Source: Streptomyces xantholiticus (GTDB lineage Bacteria; Actinomycetota; Actinomycetes; Streptomycetales; Streptomycetaceae). From it: DNA of 64,000 nt. Below, in pieces: positions 1 to 7,268 of this stretch. The translations under genes and the position numbers were made by a program. Numbering within the stretch: position 1 is the first letter of the stretch; each line of letters opens with the position of its first letter. Below the pieces are notes generated by a model. The model searched no databases, was not told the origin of the DNA, and saw only the letters and a list, made by a program, of their open reading frames with translations. The stretch covers positions 61,211 through 125,210 of the forward strand of contig NZ_BMWB01000024.1 in assembly GCF_014651015.1 (NCBI RefSeq), read 5' to 3'.

Positions 1-123
1 CGCGACGGTGCGTCCGCCGGTGCTGCGCCCCAGATAGACGCGGCCCATCCCGCCCGCGCCGAGTCGGCCCAGCAGCCGGTACGCGCCGATCTCGCGCGGC
101 TCGCCCGGATCCAGCGGCTGCAT
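1..123 (-). CDS. Serine/threonine protein kinase, N-terminus only (runs off window)
   Basis: Only the first 41 residues are inside the window. They start at an ATG (121-123) and read into a Hanks-type kinase glycine-rich nucleotide-binding loop of the form GAGGMGRVYLG, preceded by the IGAYRLLGRLG strand typical of Streptomyces PknB-like kinases. The ATP-anchoring lysine and catalytic loop lie outside the window, so activity cannot be judged. It would be a signalling kinase phosphorylating Ser/Thr on cytosolic substrates; whether a membrane segment and sensor domain follow is unknown. It is upstream of mqnA on the same strand order as in other streptomycetes, as far as I recall. Confidence 0.85.
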   Translation of the reverse strand, partial: MQPLDPGEPREIGAYRLLGRLGAGGMGRVYLGRSTGGRTVA

Positions 124-192
124 CTGAACTCCCCCGTTCGGCCTCCTGTGCAAGTCGGCCCTCAGACTTCGGCCCCCAGACTAGGACTCGCG

Positions 193-1068
193 TCAGCCGC
201 CGAGGAGTTCGACCTTCACATCGGCGGGGAAGCCGGTCGTCGGGCCGGTCCTGCGGGCGAACTCCCGCACGCCCTCGAGCTGGTCAGCGCCGAACCGGAA
301 GTCCAGCGTCGTGAAGTACCGCTCCAGCAGTTCCGCGTCGAAGGCCTCCCAGCGCGCGGCCTGTTCCGCGACCTTGCCGACCTCTTCGAGGGACAGGTCC
401 CGAGAGGCGAGGAACGCCTCGTGCACCTTGCGCACCACGACCGGTTCGCGGGCCAGGTAGTCCTTGCGCGCCGCCCACACGGCGAAGACGAACGGCAGCC
501 CCGTCCACTCCTTCCACATCCGGCCGAGGTCATGGACCTGCAGACCGAGCCGGGGTGCGTCGTGGAGGGACGCCCGCAGCGCGGCGTCGCCGATCAGGAC
601 GGCCGCGTCGGCCTCCTGCATCATCACACCGAGATCGGGCGGGCATGTGTAGTAGTCGGGGGCGACCTTGTACTGCTCGGACAGCAGCAACTGGGCGAGC
701 CGTACGGAGGTACGGGAGGTCGAGCCGAGCGCGACTCGGGCGCCGTCGAGCTTGTCCAGCGGCAGCTGCGACACGATCACGCAGGACATCACGGGCCCGT
801 CGCAGCCGACCGCGAGGTCCGGAAAGGCGACGAGTTCATCTGCATTTCGCAGAAATTCCACCAGCGTGACAGGGGCGATGTCGAGTTCGCCCCGCACAAG
901 CCGCTCGCTGAGCTTCTCGGGCGTGTCCTTCGTCAGTTCGAGATCGAGGAGAGTTCCGGTCCTGGCGAGCCCCCAGTAAAGGGGGAGGCAGTTCAGGAAC
1001 TGGATGTGACCGACACGCGGCCGGCTGCGACGGAGCTCGGTTGCTGTGCTTTCTCCAGGACTGTCCAC
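193..1068 (-). CDS. mqnA: Chorismate dehydratase MqnA (futalosine pathway)
   Basis: This 291-aa protein matches MqnA, which converts chorismate to 3-[(1-carboxyvinyl)oxy]benzoate, the first committed step of the futalosine route to menaquinone. The family hallmark RPRVGHIQFLNCLPLYWGL lies at about residues 18-36, and the periplasmic-binding-protein-like two-lobed fold pattern continues through the GSTSRTSVRL and GDAALRA segments. Length is normal for the family. The GTG start at 1068 has no good ribosome-binding site but has a TAGCCT -10-like box six bases upstream, so a leaderless message is possible. The other pathway genes in this window are mqnE, mqnL, mqnP and a ubiX-type gene; mqnB, mqnC and mqnD are not here. 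Confidence 0.93.
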   Translation of the reverse strand: MDSPGESTATELRRSRPRVGHIQFLNCLPLYWGLARTGTLLDLELTKDTPEKLSERLVRGELDIAPVTLVEFLRNADELVAFPDLAVGCDGPVMSCVIVSQLPLDKLDGARVALGSTSRTSVRLAQLLLSEQYKVAPDYYTCPPDLGVMMQEADAAVLIGDAALRASLHDAPRLGLQVHDLGRMWKEWTGLPFVFAVWAARKDYLAREPVVVRKVHEAFLASRDLSLEEVGKVAEQAARWEAFDAELLERYFTTLDFRFGADQLEGVREFARRTGPTTGFPADVKVELLGG

Positions 1069-1270
1069 ATCGTGAGGCTAGACCCGTGCCCGCAGTCCTC
1101 CGGCGCCGGGTCGCCGTGACGCACCGGCGCGCCCCGTCCGAGCTGGGCTTCGTCAGCTCAGCGGGGGTCAATCAAACGTCCGGGTGACGTGATCTTTCCC
1201 TCTACCGCTGCGCACACGCTGCGTGCTAGGCTCGACGCAAGTTGCAGTTTGGTTTCCCTTGCAGTACAGA

Positions 1271-1300
1271 GCCTGCGGAGCATGTAACCCGCAGGCTTTT
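1271..1300 (+). promoter_or_regulatory. Stem-loop with U-run in the cold-shock 5' leader
   Basis: A perfect 8-bp stem (GCCTGCGG/CCGCAGGC) with a 10-base loop is followed directly by TTTT, 63 bases upstream of the cold-shock start codon. It looks like a small intrinsic terminator placed inside the leader of the gene. In cold-shock genes of other bacteria, structured leaders control translation or act as attenuators; that role here is inferred from position only. The rest of 1069-1362 holds no supported gene. Confidence 0.5.
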
Positions 1301-1362
1301 GTAGTTTTCAGACTTCTTGCAGGTTCTGGAGCAGGGCAACCCTTTGGCCCATAGGAGGGCTT

Positions 1363-1566
1363 ATGGCTACCGGAACCGTCAAGTGGTTCAACGCTGAAAA
1401 GGGCTTCGGCTTCATCGCCCAGGACGGCGGCGGCCCGGATGTCTTCGTCCACTACTCCGCGATCAACGCGTCCGGGTTCCGCTCCCTCGAGGAGAACCAG
1501 GTCGTGAACTTCGACGTCACCCAGGGCCCGAAGGGCCCGCAGGCGGAGAACGTCACCCCGGCCTAG
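1363..1566 (+). CDS. CspA-family cold-shock protein
   Basis: This 67-aa protein is a single cold-shock domain. RNP1-like (KGFGFI) and RNP2-like (DVFVHYS) motifs are intact and the start MATGTVKWFN is typical of the family. It binds single-stranded RNA or DNA and acts as an RNA chaperone in the cytoplasm. A strong ribosome-binding site (ATAGGAGG) precedes the ATG. The leader is long and contains a stem-loop at 1271-1300. The gene is followed 43 bases later by an 18-bp perfect terminator hairpin, so it is probably a monocistronic unit. Streptomycetes carry many csp paralogues, so cold induction is not implied by sequence alone. Confidence 0.95.
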   Translation: MATGTVKWFNAEKGFGFIAQDGGGPDVFVHYSAINASGFRSLEENQVVNFDVTQGPKGPQAENVTPA

Positions 1567-1608
1567 TCAGCCACGGGTCGGCGATCGCGCACGACTGAGC
1601 AGTACCCA

Positions 1609-1648
1609 AGGAGCCTCGCCCCGTACATCCGTACGGGGCGAGGCTCCT
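1609..1648 (+). terminator. Terminator hairpin after the cold-shock gene
   Basis: Two perfectly complementary 18-base arms (1609-1626 and 1631-1648) enclose a 4-base ATCC loop, just downstream of the csp stop. No T-run follows, which is usual for Streptomyces terminators. Confidence 0.9.
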
Positions 1649-1649
1649 G

Positions 1650-1977
1650 CCTTCGGGCCGCGTTCGGCCGGCGCCGGTACGGTGGGGCCTTCGGCGACCG
1701 CAACCCCGTCCCTCTGCGTCCGTTCACGGCACGGCTCTTCGGCTTCCCTCCCGCGATCGCCCAGGGCATGTGGGCGATCGCGCGGTGCATGGCCGAGGCC
1801 GAGCGGACCGGCGCACGCGGCGCGGGCCGAGTTCAAGGCGCCCGTCCTGCTGCCCGCCGAGATCACTTGCGCGGCACGCGCCGCGTCCGGCCCCTCTTCG
1901 AGCCGAGCGGCGGCGACGACCCGGTGCACCTCACCGGAGAGGCCGTCAGCGGGACGGCCAGCACTCCCCCTCCATGA
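1650..1977 (+). pseudogene. Decayed MaoC-like dehydratase C-terminal fragment
   Basis: Reading from about 1678 the frame gives YGGAFGDRNPVPLRPFTARLF and then FGFPPAIAQGMWAIARCMAE, which matches the hot-dog-fold core of MaoC-type enoyl-acyl hydratases, where GDRNPIHLHP is the active-site stretch. The sequence then shifts frame to give AEFKAPVLLPAEITC (about 1830-1870), and shifts back to DDPVHLTGEAVSGTA before a stop at 1977. At least two frameshifts and the missing N-terminal half mark it as a relic, and the normally conserved His after NP is replaced. It is convergent with, and slightly overlaps, the TetR gene to the right. The assignment rests on motif memory; a translated search would settle it. 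Confidence 0.6.
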
Positions 1978-2623
1978 GGCCGCCGAGGCCGGTCCACGCG
2001 AAGTTCATCAGCAGGCCCGCGGCCTCCTTCGCCGAGATGCCGCCCGCGTCGTTCGCCCACCCCGCGAGCGACTCTGCGGCCCCCACCAGGGCCTGTGCGA
2101 GCCCCTCGATGTCCCGGTCGGCCAGCTCGGCGCTCCGGTTCGAACAGGCCGCGCCGGGTGCCGGAGCCGCGCCCTGACGGGCTGCGGCACCGATCAGTAC
2201 GGTCACGAAGGCGGCGATCTCCTCCCGCATCCTCGAGACCTCCGCCGCGAACGGCTCACCGTGCGTGCGCGCCTGGCGGTGCAGCACGGACCAGCCGTCC
2301 GGGTTCTCCTGGGTGTGCCGGAAGAACGCCTCGAGCCCGGCCCACATCTGCTGGTCCGCCGCGAGCCCCGGCTGGATCGCCGCCTGCACGGCCTCGGTGA
2401 GCCGCTGCGCCTCCCGCCTGATGCAGGCGGTGAACAGCTCCTCCTTGGAGTTCAGATACAGGTACACCAGAGGCTTGGAGACACCCGCCAGCTCCGCGAT
2501 CTCGTCCATCGACGCGGCCCGGTAGCCGCGCTGCCCGAAGGTCTGCACGGCGGCGTCCATCATCTGCTGCTCGCGCACGGCGCGCGGCATGCGCTTGGCC
2601 CTCACGCCCTTCACAGCACTCAT
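1946..2623 (-). CDS. TetR-family transcriptional regulator
   Basis: This 225-aa protein has an N-terminal TetR DNA-binding domain at about residues 15-62 (MMDAAVQTFGQRGYRAASMDEI through GVSKPLVYLYLNSKEELF), with the helix-turn-helix and the YLYLNSKEEL recognition segment intact. The C-terminal ligand-binding region is unassigned. A TTAC-six-GTAA inverted repeat lies 26 bases upstream of the start and is the likely autoregulatory operator; such operators are used by fatty-acid-responsive TetR proteins. The neighbouring MaoC-like gene, also of acyl-CoA metabolism, has decayed, so the regulator may have outlived its target. The transcript follows the symporter on the same strand but is separated from it by a strong terminator. 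Confidence 0.9.
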   Translation of the reverse strand: MSAVKGVRAKRMPRAVREQQMMDAAVQTFGQRGYRAASMDEIAELAGVSKPLVYLYLNSKEELFTACIRREAQRLTEAVQAAIQPGLAADQQMWAGLEAFFRHTQENPDGWSVLHRQARTHGEPFAAEVSRMREEIAAFVTVLIGAAARQGAAPAPGAACSNRSAELADRDIEGLAQALVGAAESLAGWANDAGGISAKEAAGLLMNFAWTGLGGLMEGECWPSR

Positions 2624-2648
2624 GTCAGTGTTCCTCCCGCCCCCTGCC

Positions 2649-2664
2649 CTTACTCGGCGGTAAG
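2649..2664. promoter_or_regulatory. Inverted repeat CTTAC-N6-GTAAG, likely TetR operator
   Basis: A 5-6-5 inverted repeat sits 26 bp upstream of the tetR start codon, in the place expected for autorepression. The TTAC...GTAA arms resemble operators of acyl-CoA-linked TetR regulators. Function is inferred. Confidence 0.5.
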
Positions 2665-2779
2665 CCTACGACCCTGGCAGATGACTGCGTCATGGCGGCG
2701 TTCATGGCCCGCATTAAGGTCCACTGCGCGCGACGGGGTCAACCGCACGCGACGTGTCTCGGCCGTGCGAGGCCCGAAA

Positions 2780-2821
2780 GGGCCGTGGCCCCCTCCCGGT
2801 TGCGGGAGGGGGCCACGGCCC
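2780..2821 (-). terminator. Terminator hairpin after the symporter
   Basis: Perfect 19-base arms (2780-2798 and 2803-2821) with a 4-base loop lie 25 bp past the symporter stop codon. It isolates the symporter transcript from tetR. Confidence 0.92.
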
Positions 2822-2846
2822 TGGCTGATCGGTTCCTCGTGGGGCG

Positions 2847-4208
2847 CTACGCCGGGACCGGCACGGCTGCCTTCTGCCCGGACTCCACGGCATCGCCGTC
2901 GGTGTCGAGGTCGTCGATCGGCGAGGACGTCGCGGTGTTGTACGCGTCCCGGTCGAGGATCTCCTCGCGTGCCGCGACGATGACCGGAACGAGCGCCTGG
3001 CCGGCGACGTTCGTGGCGGTGCGCATCATGTCCAGGATCGGATCGATGGCCATCAGCAGGCCGACGCCCTCCAGCGGAAGGCCCAGGGTGGACAGGGTCA
3101 GCGTCAGCATGACGGTGGCACCGGTCAGACCTGCCGTGGCGGCGGAGCCGACGACGGAGACGAAGGCGATCAGCAGGTAGTCCTGGATGCCGAGCTGCAC
3201 GTCGAAGATCTGCGCGATGAAGATCGCGGCGAGCGCCGGGTAGATGGCGGCGCAGCCGTCCATCTTGGTGGTCGCGCCGAACGGGACCGCGAAGCTCGTG
3301 TAGTCCTTCGGGACGCCGAGACGCTCGGTGACCTTCTGGGTGACCGGCATGGTGCCGACCGAGGAACGGGAGACGAAGGCCAGCTGGATGGCCGGCCAGG
3401 CACCCTTGAAGAACTGCACGGGGTTGACCTTGGCGACGGTCGCCAGCAGCAGCGGGTAGACGCCGAACAGGACCAGGGCGCAGCCGATGTAGACGTCGGC
3501 GGTGAAGGTCGCGTACTTGCCGAGCAGGTCCCAGCCGTAGTCGGCGATGGCGAAGCCGATCAGGCCGACGGTGCCGACGGGGGCGAGGCGGATGACCCAC
3601 CACAGGGCCTTCTGCAGCAGCTCGAGGACCGACTCGCTCAGCGCGAGGATCGGCTTGGCGCGGTCACCGAGCTTGAGCGCGGCGATACCGGCGACGGCGG
3701 CCATGAAGACGATCTGGAGCACTTCGAGCTCGGTGAACGGCGTGATGACGTCCGTCGGGACGATGCCGGTGAGGAAGTCGATCCAGGATCCGGCGTTCTC
3801 GGGCTTCTGGCCGTCCTTGGGCGTGAGGCCGGTGCCTGCGCCCGGGTCGGTGAGCAGACCGATGACCAGGCCGAGGACCACGGCGATCAGCGACGTGATC
3901 ATGAACCAGAGCAGGGTGCGGGTGGCCAGCCGGGCGGCGTTGTCGACTTTCCGCAGGTTGGTGATGGACACCAGGATCGCGAAGAAGACGAGCGGCGCGA
4001 CGGCCAGCTTCAGTAGTTGGACGAAGATCGAACCGACCTGGTCCAGGGTGTCCTTCAGCCAGCCGATGTCCTGGCTGCGGGCGAGCCAGCCGAGCAGGAC
4101 ACCGAGCGCCAGACCGGCGACGATCTGGGCCCAGAAGGGAACCCTGGGTATACGGAAACCGGAACCGGACTGATTTCCGGCAGGGGTGGACGCGGTGTTC
4201 GCGGACAC
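2847..4208 (-). CDS. Sodium/proton dicarboxylate or amino-acid symporter (DAACS family)
   Basis: This 453-aa integral membrane protein belongs to the dicarboxylate/amino acid:cation symporter family. The serine-rich re-entrant loop SRSSVGTMPVT is at residues 280-290, the FGATTKMDG unwound segment at 310-318 (NMDGT in classic DctA) and the DPILDMMRTATNVAGQ segment at 389-404. About eight hydrophobic helices precede a charged cytoplasmic tail. Family members carry C4-dicarboxylates, glutamate/aspartate or cystine; sequence alone does not decide. The Cys-rich leader peptide just upstream suggests a sulfur amino acid such as cystine, as transported by the TcyP-type branch. The GTG start has GGAG seven bases upstream. 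A strong terminator follows. Confidence 0.9.
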   Translation of the reverse strand: MSANTASTPAGNQSGSGFRIPRVPFWAQIVAGLALGVLLGWLARSQDIGWLKDTLDQVGSIFVQLLKLAVAPLVFFAILVSITNLRKVDNAARLATRTLLWFMITSLIAVVLGLVIGLLTDPGAGTGLTPKDGQKPENAGSWIDFLTGIVPTDVITPFTELEVLQIVFMAAVAGIAALKLGDRAKPILALSESVLELLQKALWWVIRLAPVGTVGLIGFAIADYGWDLLGKYATFTADVYIGCALVLFGVYPLLLATVAKVNPVQFFKGAWPAIQLAFVSRSSVGTMPVTQKVTERLGVPKDYTSFAVPFGATTKMDGCAAIYPALAAIFIAQIFDVQLGIQDYLLIAFVSVVGSAATAGLTGATVMLTLTLSTLGLPLEGVGLLMAIDPILDMMRTATNVAGQALVPVIVAAREEILDRDAYNTATSSPIDDLDTDGDAVESGQKAAVPVPA

Positions 4209-4313
4209 GGACGCACTCCATTGATGGCGTTCGGGGAGGTACGGGGGAGGGGTCCAGCGCCCGGGCGCGCGAAGGCGCGGTGCCGCAGGCGTGGTACCGG
4301 GTTGCGTGAACGG

Positions 4314-4415
4314 CTACCGGCAACAGACCGCGGACATGCAGCGGCACAGGTCGACATGCAGGCGCGCCACGAGCAGGAGGCTCGCGGCGTCGTGGTGGCG
4401 CACTGCTGTCTTCAT
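4314..4415 (-). CDS. 33-aa Cys-rich leader peptide (putative cysteine attenuator)
   Basis: A short frame of 33 residues starts with MKTAVRHHDAASL and ends with the motif ARLHVDLCRCM, then SAVCCR and stop. The LHVDLCR core followed by clustered cysteines (four in the last ten residues) is the signature of the 'putative leader peptide' family found upstream of many actinobacterial genes. In mycobacteria, leaderless polycysteine short ORFs have been shown to act as cysteine-responsive attenuators. Here a TAACGT -10 box lies seven bases before the ATG, with TTGAGG 18 bases further up, which fits a leaderless transcript. It lies 105 bp upstream of the symporter start, on the same strand. Regulation of the symporter by Cys-codon translation is inferred. 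Confidence 0.8.
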   Translation of the reverse strand: MKTAVRHHDAASLLLVARLHVDLCRCMSAVCCR

Positions 4416-4422
4416 GGGCGTC

Positions 4423-4454
4423 ACGTTAACACTTCAACTTTGAGAACCTCAAAG
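4423..4454 (-). promoter_or_regulatory. Leaderless promoter with a 17-bp palindrome over the -35 box
   Basis: On the minus strand TTGAGG (4452-4447), an 18-base spacer and TAACGT (4428-4423) precede the leader-peptide ATG by seven bases. A perfect 7-3-7 palindrome, CTTTGAG-N3-CTCAAAG (4438-4454), covers the -35 hexamer, so a repressor bound there would block initiation. The cognate regulator is not identifiable from this window. Confidence 0.6.
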
Positions 4455-4495
4455 CTGCCCTTTGGGAGCCCCCTGCGGCTCCTCCTCCGGCTGCC

Positions 4496-4792
4496 CTACC
4501 GGGTGGCGCCGTCCTCCTGCGTGCGGTTGGCCTCCAGACGGGCCTTGGCACTGTCCACCTTGGTGACGATCTGCTCGGACATCGCGTCGCGCTGCTTGCG
4601 CAGCAGGACGAAGCTGAGCGGCGCGGAGAGCACGAGCGCGAGCAGCACGACCCAGACGAAGTTCGAGTCGCCGAGCCCCTTGGGCAGGGCCCCGATCTGG
4701 ACCAGTCCGGCCACGACGACGAAGCATCCGACGAAGATCGCCAGACGCAGTGCGGTGTACCGGATCGCGGCGCTCGTCCTTGCAGCGGACAC
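4496..4792 (-). CDS. DUF4229 small membrane protein
   Basis: This 98-aa protein has a short N-terminus, two hydrophobic segments (about residues 12-34 and 45-64, rich in Val/Leu/Phe) and a charged C-terminal tail. The pattern TALRLAIF...PLSFVLLRKQRDAM matches DUF4229, a family of small actinobacterial membrane proteins of unknown role. In streptomycetes it is usually found next to the mqnE/GNAT region. The GTG start has GAAGG six bases upstream. The tail after the second helix is probably cytoplasmic and helical. Confidence 0.82.
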   Translation of the reverse strand: MSAARTSAAIRYTALRLAIFVGCFVVVAGLVQIGALPKGLGDSNFVWVVLLALVLSAPLSFVLLRKQRDAMSEQIVTKVDSAKARLEANRTQEDGATR

Positions 4793-4885
4793 GGCGTGCC
4801 TTCTTCCTTGCGTACGACTGGGTGCTGCTCCAGTGAAGCACGCCGCGGAAATGGGTCCTCCCGGGAGGGGCGCGGGGACCGGCTC

Positions 4886-5407
4886 CTAGAGCGGCAGCAG
4901 CATGATCACGTCGTCGCGGTCGTCGCCGTCGGCGACCCGGATCGCACCGGGCACCCGTCCGACCTCCTTGTATCCGCAGGCGGCGTAGAAGCGGTCGGCG
5001 CCGGTGCCGCCGCGACAGGTCAGCCGTATCGCCTCGATGCCCTCGAAGCCGCGGGCGGCCTGCGCGGCGGCGGCCATCAGGCCGCGTCCGTAGCCCTTGC
5101 CCTGGTGCCTGGGATGGACCATCACCGTGTAGAGCCAGATCCAGTGGGTCATCAGCCGGTGGCTGTTGAAGGTGAGGAAGGCGGTGGCCGCGATCTCACC
5201 CTCCTCGTCGCGGCCGACGAGGAGCCGCGTGCGGCCCTGCGCGACGGCCGTGAGGTGCCTCAGCCATTCCGGCCGGATCTCCTGCGCCGTCACGGGCGGC
5301 ACGAAGCCGACGGCGCCGCCCGCGTTGCTGACGTCCTTCCAGAGCGCGATGACGCCGTCGCGCAGGTCGTTCCCGGCCGGCGGGTCGAGTTCGAACGTGA
5401 GGGCCAT
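4886..5407 (-). CDS. GNAT-family N-acetyltransferase
   Basis: This 173-aa protein carries the acetyl-CoA-binding motif A of GNAT enzymes, VHPRHQGKGYGRGLM (about residues 96-110), where Q/R-x-x-G-x-G/A is intact, followed by the IRLTCRGG and FYAACGYKEVGRV strands. It would transfer an acetyl group to a small molecule or protein amine; the acceptor is unknown. It follows mqnE on the same strand after a hairpin at 5424-5451, so it is probably expressed independently or by read-through. Confidence 0.9.
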   Translation of the reverse strand: MALTFELDPPAGNDLRDGVIALWKDVSNAGGAVGFVPPVTAQEIRPEWLRHLTAVAQGRTRLLVGRDEEGEIAATAFLTFNSHRLMTHWIWLYTVMVHPRHQGKGYGRGLMAAAAQAARGFEGIEAIRLTCRGGTGADRFYAACGYKEVGRVPGAIRVADGDDRDDVIMLLPL

Positions 5408-5423
5408 CGGGCCAGCGTAAGAA

Positions 5424-5451
5424 GGAAGCCCCGGCCGCAGCCAGGGCTTCC
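5424..5451 (-). terminator. Hairpin after mqnE
   Basis: An 8-bp stem (GGAAGCCC/GGGCTTCC) with a 12-base loop lies 18 bp beyond the mqnE stop, in the gap before the GNAT gene. Confidence 0.65.
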
Positions 5452-5468
5452 ACAGGGCGAGACGGCAC

Positions 5469-6653
5469 TCAGACGCGCATGGGCTGCGGCGACTCGCGGC
5501 GGTCGGCGTCCGGGCCCGGGTACTCGCGGATGATCTCGTAGCGGGTGTTGCGCTCCACGGGACGGAAGCCGGCGTCGCGGATCAGGTCGAGCAGATCGTC
5601 ACGGGTGAGCTTGTTCGGGGTGCCGTAGTTGTCCGCGTCGTGCGTGATCTTGTACTCGACGACCGAGCCGTCCATGTCGTCGGCGCCGTGCTGGAGCGCG
5701 AGCTGGGCGGTCTGCACACCGTGCATCACCCAGAAGACCTTGACGTGCCTGACGTTGTCGAAGAGGAGACGCGAGACGGCGAAGGTCTTCAGCGCCTCCG
5801 CGCCGGTCGCCATGGTGGTGCGCGCCTGGAGTTTGTTGCGGACCTTGCCGTCCTGCATGTCCACGAAGTCGTGCTGGTAGCGCAGCGGGATGAAGACCTG
5901 GAAACCGCCGGTCTCGTCCTGCAGCTCACGCAGCCGCAGCACGTGGTCGACCCGGTGGCGGGGCTCCTCGATGTGCCCGTACAACATCGTGCACGGGGTC
6001 TTGAGGCCCTTCTCGTGCGCGAGGCGGTGGATGCGCGACCAGTCCTCCCAGTGGGTGCGGTGGTCGACGATGTGCTGCCGGACCTCCCAATCGAAGATCT
6101 CGGCGCCGCCGCCGGTCAGCGACTCAAGACCGGCCTCGATCAGTTCGTCGAGGATGTCGGACGCCGACATCCCTGAGATCGTCTCGAAGTGGTGGATCTC
6201 CGTGGCGGTGAAGGCCTTCAACGACACGCCCGGAAGGGCCTTCTTGAGCTCGGAGAGGGAGCGCGGGTAGTAGCGCCAGGGCAGGTTGGGGTGGAGCCCG
6301 TTGACGATGTGCAGTTCGGTGAGGTTCTCGCCCTCCATCGCCTTGGCGAGGCGGACGGCCTCCTCGATGCGCATGGTGTACGCGTCCTTCTCGCCCGGCT
6401 TGCGCTGGAACGAGCAGTACGCGCACGACGCGGTGCACACGTTGGTCATGTTGAGGTGGCGATTGACGTTGAAGTGGACGACGTCGCCGTTCTTGCGGGT
6501 GCGCACCTCGTGCGCGAGCCCGCCGAGCCATGCCAGGTCGTCCGACTCGTAGAGGGCGATGCCGTCCTCACGCGTCAGCCGCTCACCGGCCCGGACCTTC
6601 TCCTCGAGCTCGCGCTTGAGTCCTGCGTCCACTTCGGGCCGCCTCCCATACAT
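5469..6653 (-). CDS. mqnE: Aminofutalosine synthase MqnE (radical SAM)
   Basis: This 394-aa radical SAM enzyme joins the MqnA product with S-adenosylmethionine to form aminofutalosine. The [4Fe-4S] cluster motif C-x3-C-x2-C is at C73, C77 and C80 (NVCTASCAYCSF). The downstream ETISGMSASDILDELIEAG and GGGAEIFDWEVRQ segments are typical of MqnE rather than the related MqnC. Length is normal. It lies between the AsnC regulator (upstream, same strand, 29 bp) and the GNAT gene. It requires reduced iron-sulfur chemistry in the cytoplasm. Confidence 0.95.
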   Translation of the reverse strand: MYGRRPEVDAGLKRELEEKVRAGERLTREDGIALYESDDLAWLGGLAHEVRTRKNGDVVHFNVNRHLNMTNVCTASCAYCSFQRKPGEKDAYTMRIEEAVRLAKAMEGENLTELHIVNGLHPNLPWRYYPRSLSELKKALPGVSLKAFTATEIHHFETISGMSASDILDELIEAGLESLTGGGAEIFDWEVRQHIVDHRTHWEDWSRIHRLAHEKGLKTPCTMLYGHIEEPRHRVDHVLRLRELQDETGGFQVFIPLRYQHDFVDMQDGKVRNKLQARTTMATGAEALKTFAVSRLLFDNVRHVKVFWVMHGVQTAQLALQHGADDMDGSVVEYKITHDADNYGTPNKLTRDDLLDLIRDAGFRPVERNTRYEIIREYPGPDADRRESPQPMRV

Positions 6654-6682
6654 CTACCGATCGAGCTCCACCAACGGTATCC

Positions 6683-7138
6683 CTAGCGCTCCTCGGGCAG
6701 GTCGCCGACCCGGTTCTCCCACTTGGTGGACAGCACGATGGTGGTACGAGTACGGGAGACCCCTCGCGTCCCCGAGAGCCGGCGGATCGTCTTCTCCAGA
6801 CCGTCCACGTTGTCGGCCCTGACCTTGAGCATGAACGAGTCGTCGCCCGCGATGAACCAGCAGTCCTCGATCTCGGCGAGGTCCTTCAGCCGGCGGGCCA
6901 CGTCCTCGTGGTCGGCGGCGTCGGAGAGCGAGATCCCGATCAGGGCGGTGACGCCGAGGCCGAGCGAGGCGGCGTCGACGGTGGCACGGTAACCGGTGAT
7001 GACGCCCGCCGCCTCGAGGCGGTTGATGCGGTCGGTCACGGAGGGGCCGGAGAGCCCCACGAGTCGGCCGAGCTCGGCGTACGAAGCCCTGCCGTTCTCG
7101 CGCAGGGCCTGGATGAGCTGCCTATCCACGGCGTCCAT
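6683..7138 (-). CDS. Lrp/AsnC-family transcriptional regulator
   Basis: The 151-aa protein has an N-terminal winged helix-turn-helix (DRQLIQALRENGRASYAELG, then VGLSGPSVTDRINRLEAAGVI, about residues 4-48) and a C-terminal RAM/Lrp ligand domain. I chose the internal ATG at 7138 (MDAVDRQ) because it has GGAAGG nine bases upstream and matches the family start; a longer frame to 7210 would run through the promoter. The gene is directly upstream of mqnE and divergent from a small ORF, so it may control menaquinone genes. An AsnC-type palindrome lies in its promoter. Effectors of this family are usually amino acids. Confidence 0.92.
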   Translation of the reverse strand: MDAVDRQLIQALRENGRASYAELGRLVGLSGPSVTDRINRLEAAGVITGYRATVDAASLGLGVTALIGISLSDAADHEDVARRLKDLAEIEDCWFIAGDDSFMLKVRADNVDGLEKTIRRLSGTRGVSRTRTTIVLSTKWENRVGDLPEER

Positions 7139-7172
7139 ATGCCTGAGCCTTCCATTATTCAGCGATACCGCG

Positions 7173-7214
7173 AGTATACGTTTAGAATCTAAGGTACACA
7201 GGGTCGACACCCTG
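7173..7214. promoter_or_regulatory. asnC promoter with AsnC/Lrp-type box and second palindrome
   Basis: On the minus strand a TATACT -10 box (7178-7173) faces asnC. The inverted repeat TTAGAATCTAA (7182-7192), resembling Lrp-family boxes, lies between it and the presumed -35, and a second palindrome CAGGGT-CGAC-ACCCTG (7199-7214) lies just beyond. The arrangement suggests autoregulation; binding is inferred. Confidence 0.5.
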
Positions 7215-7268
7215 CGATTTACTCAAACGATCACAACCGGTCCCACAGGATCACGATCCATACAGGAG

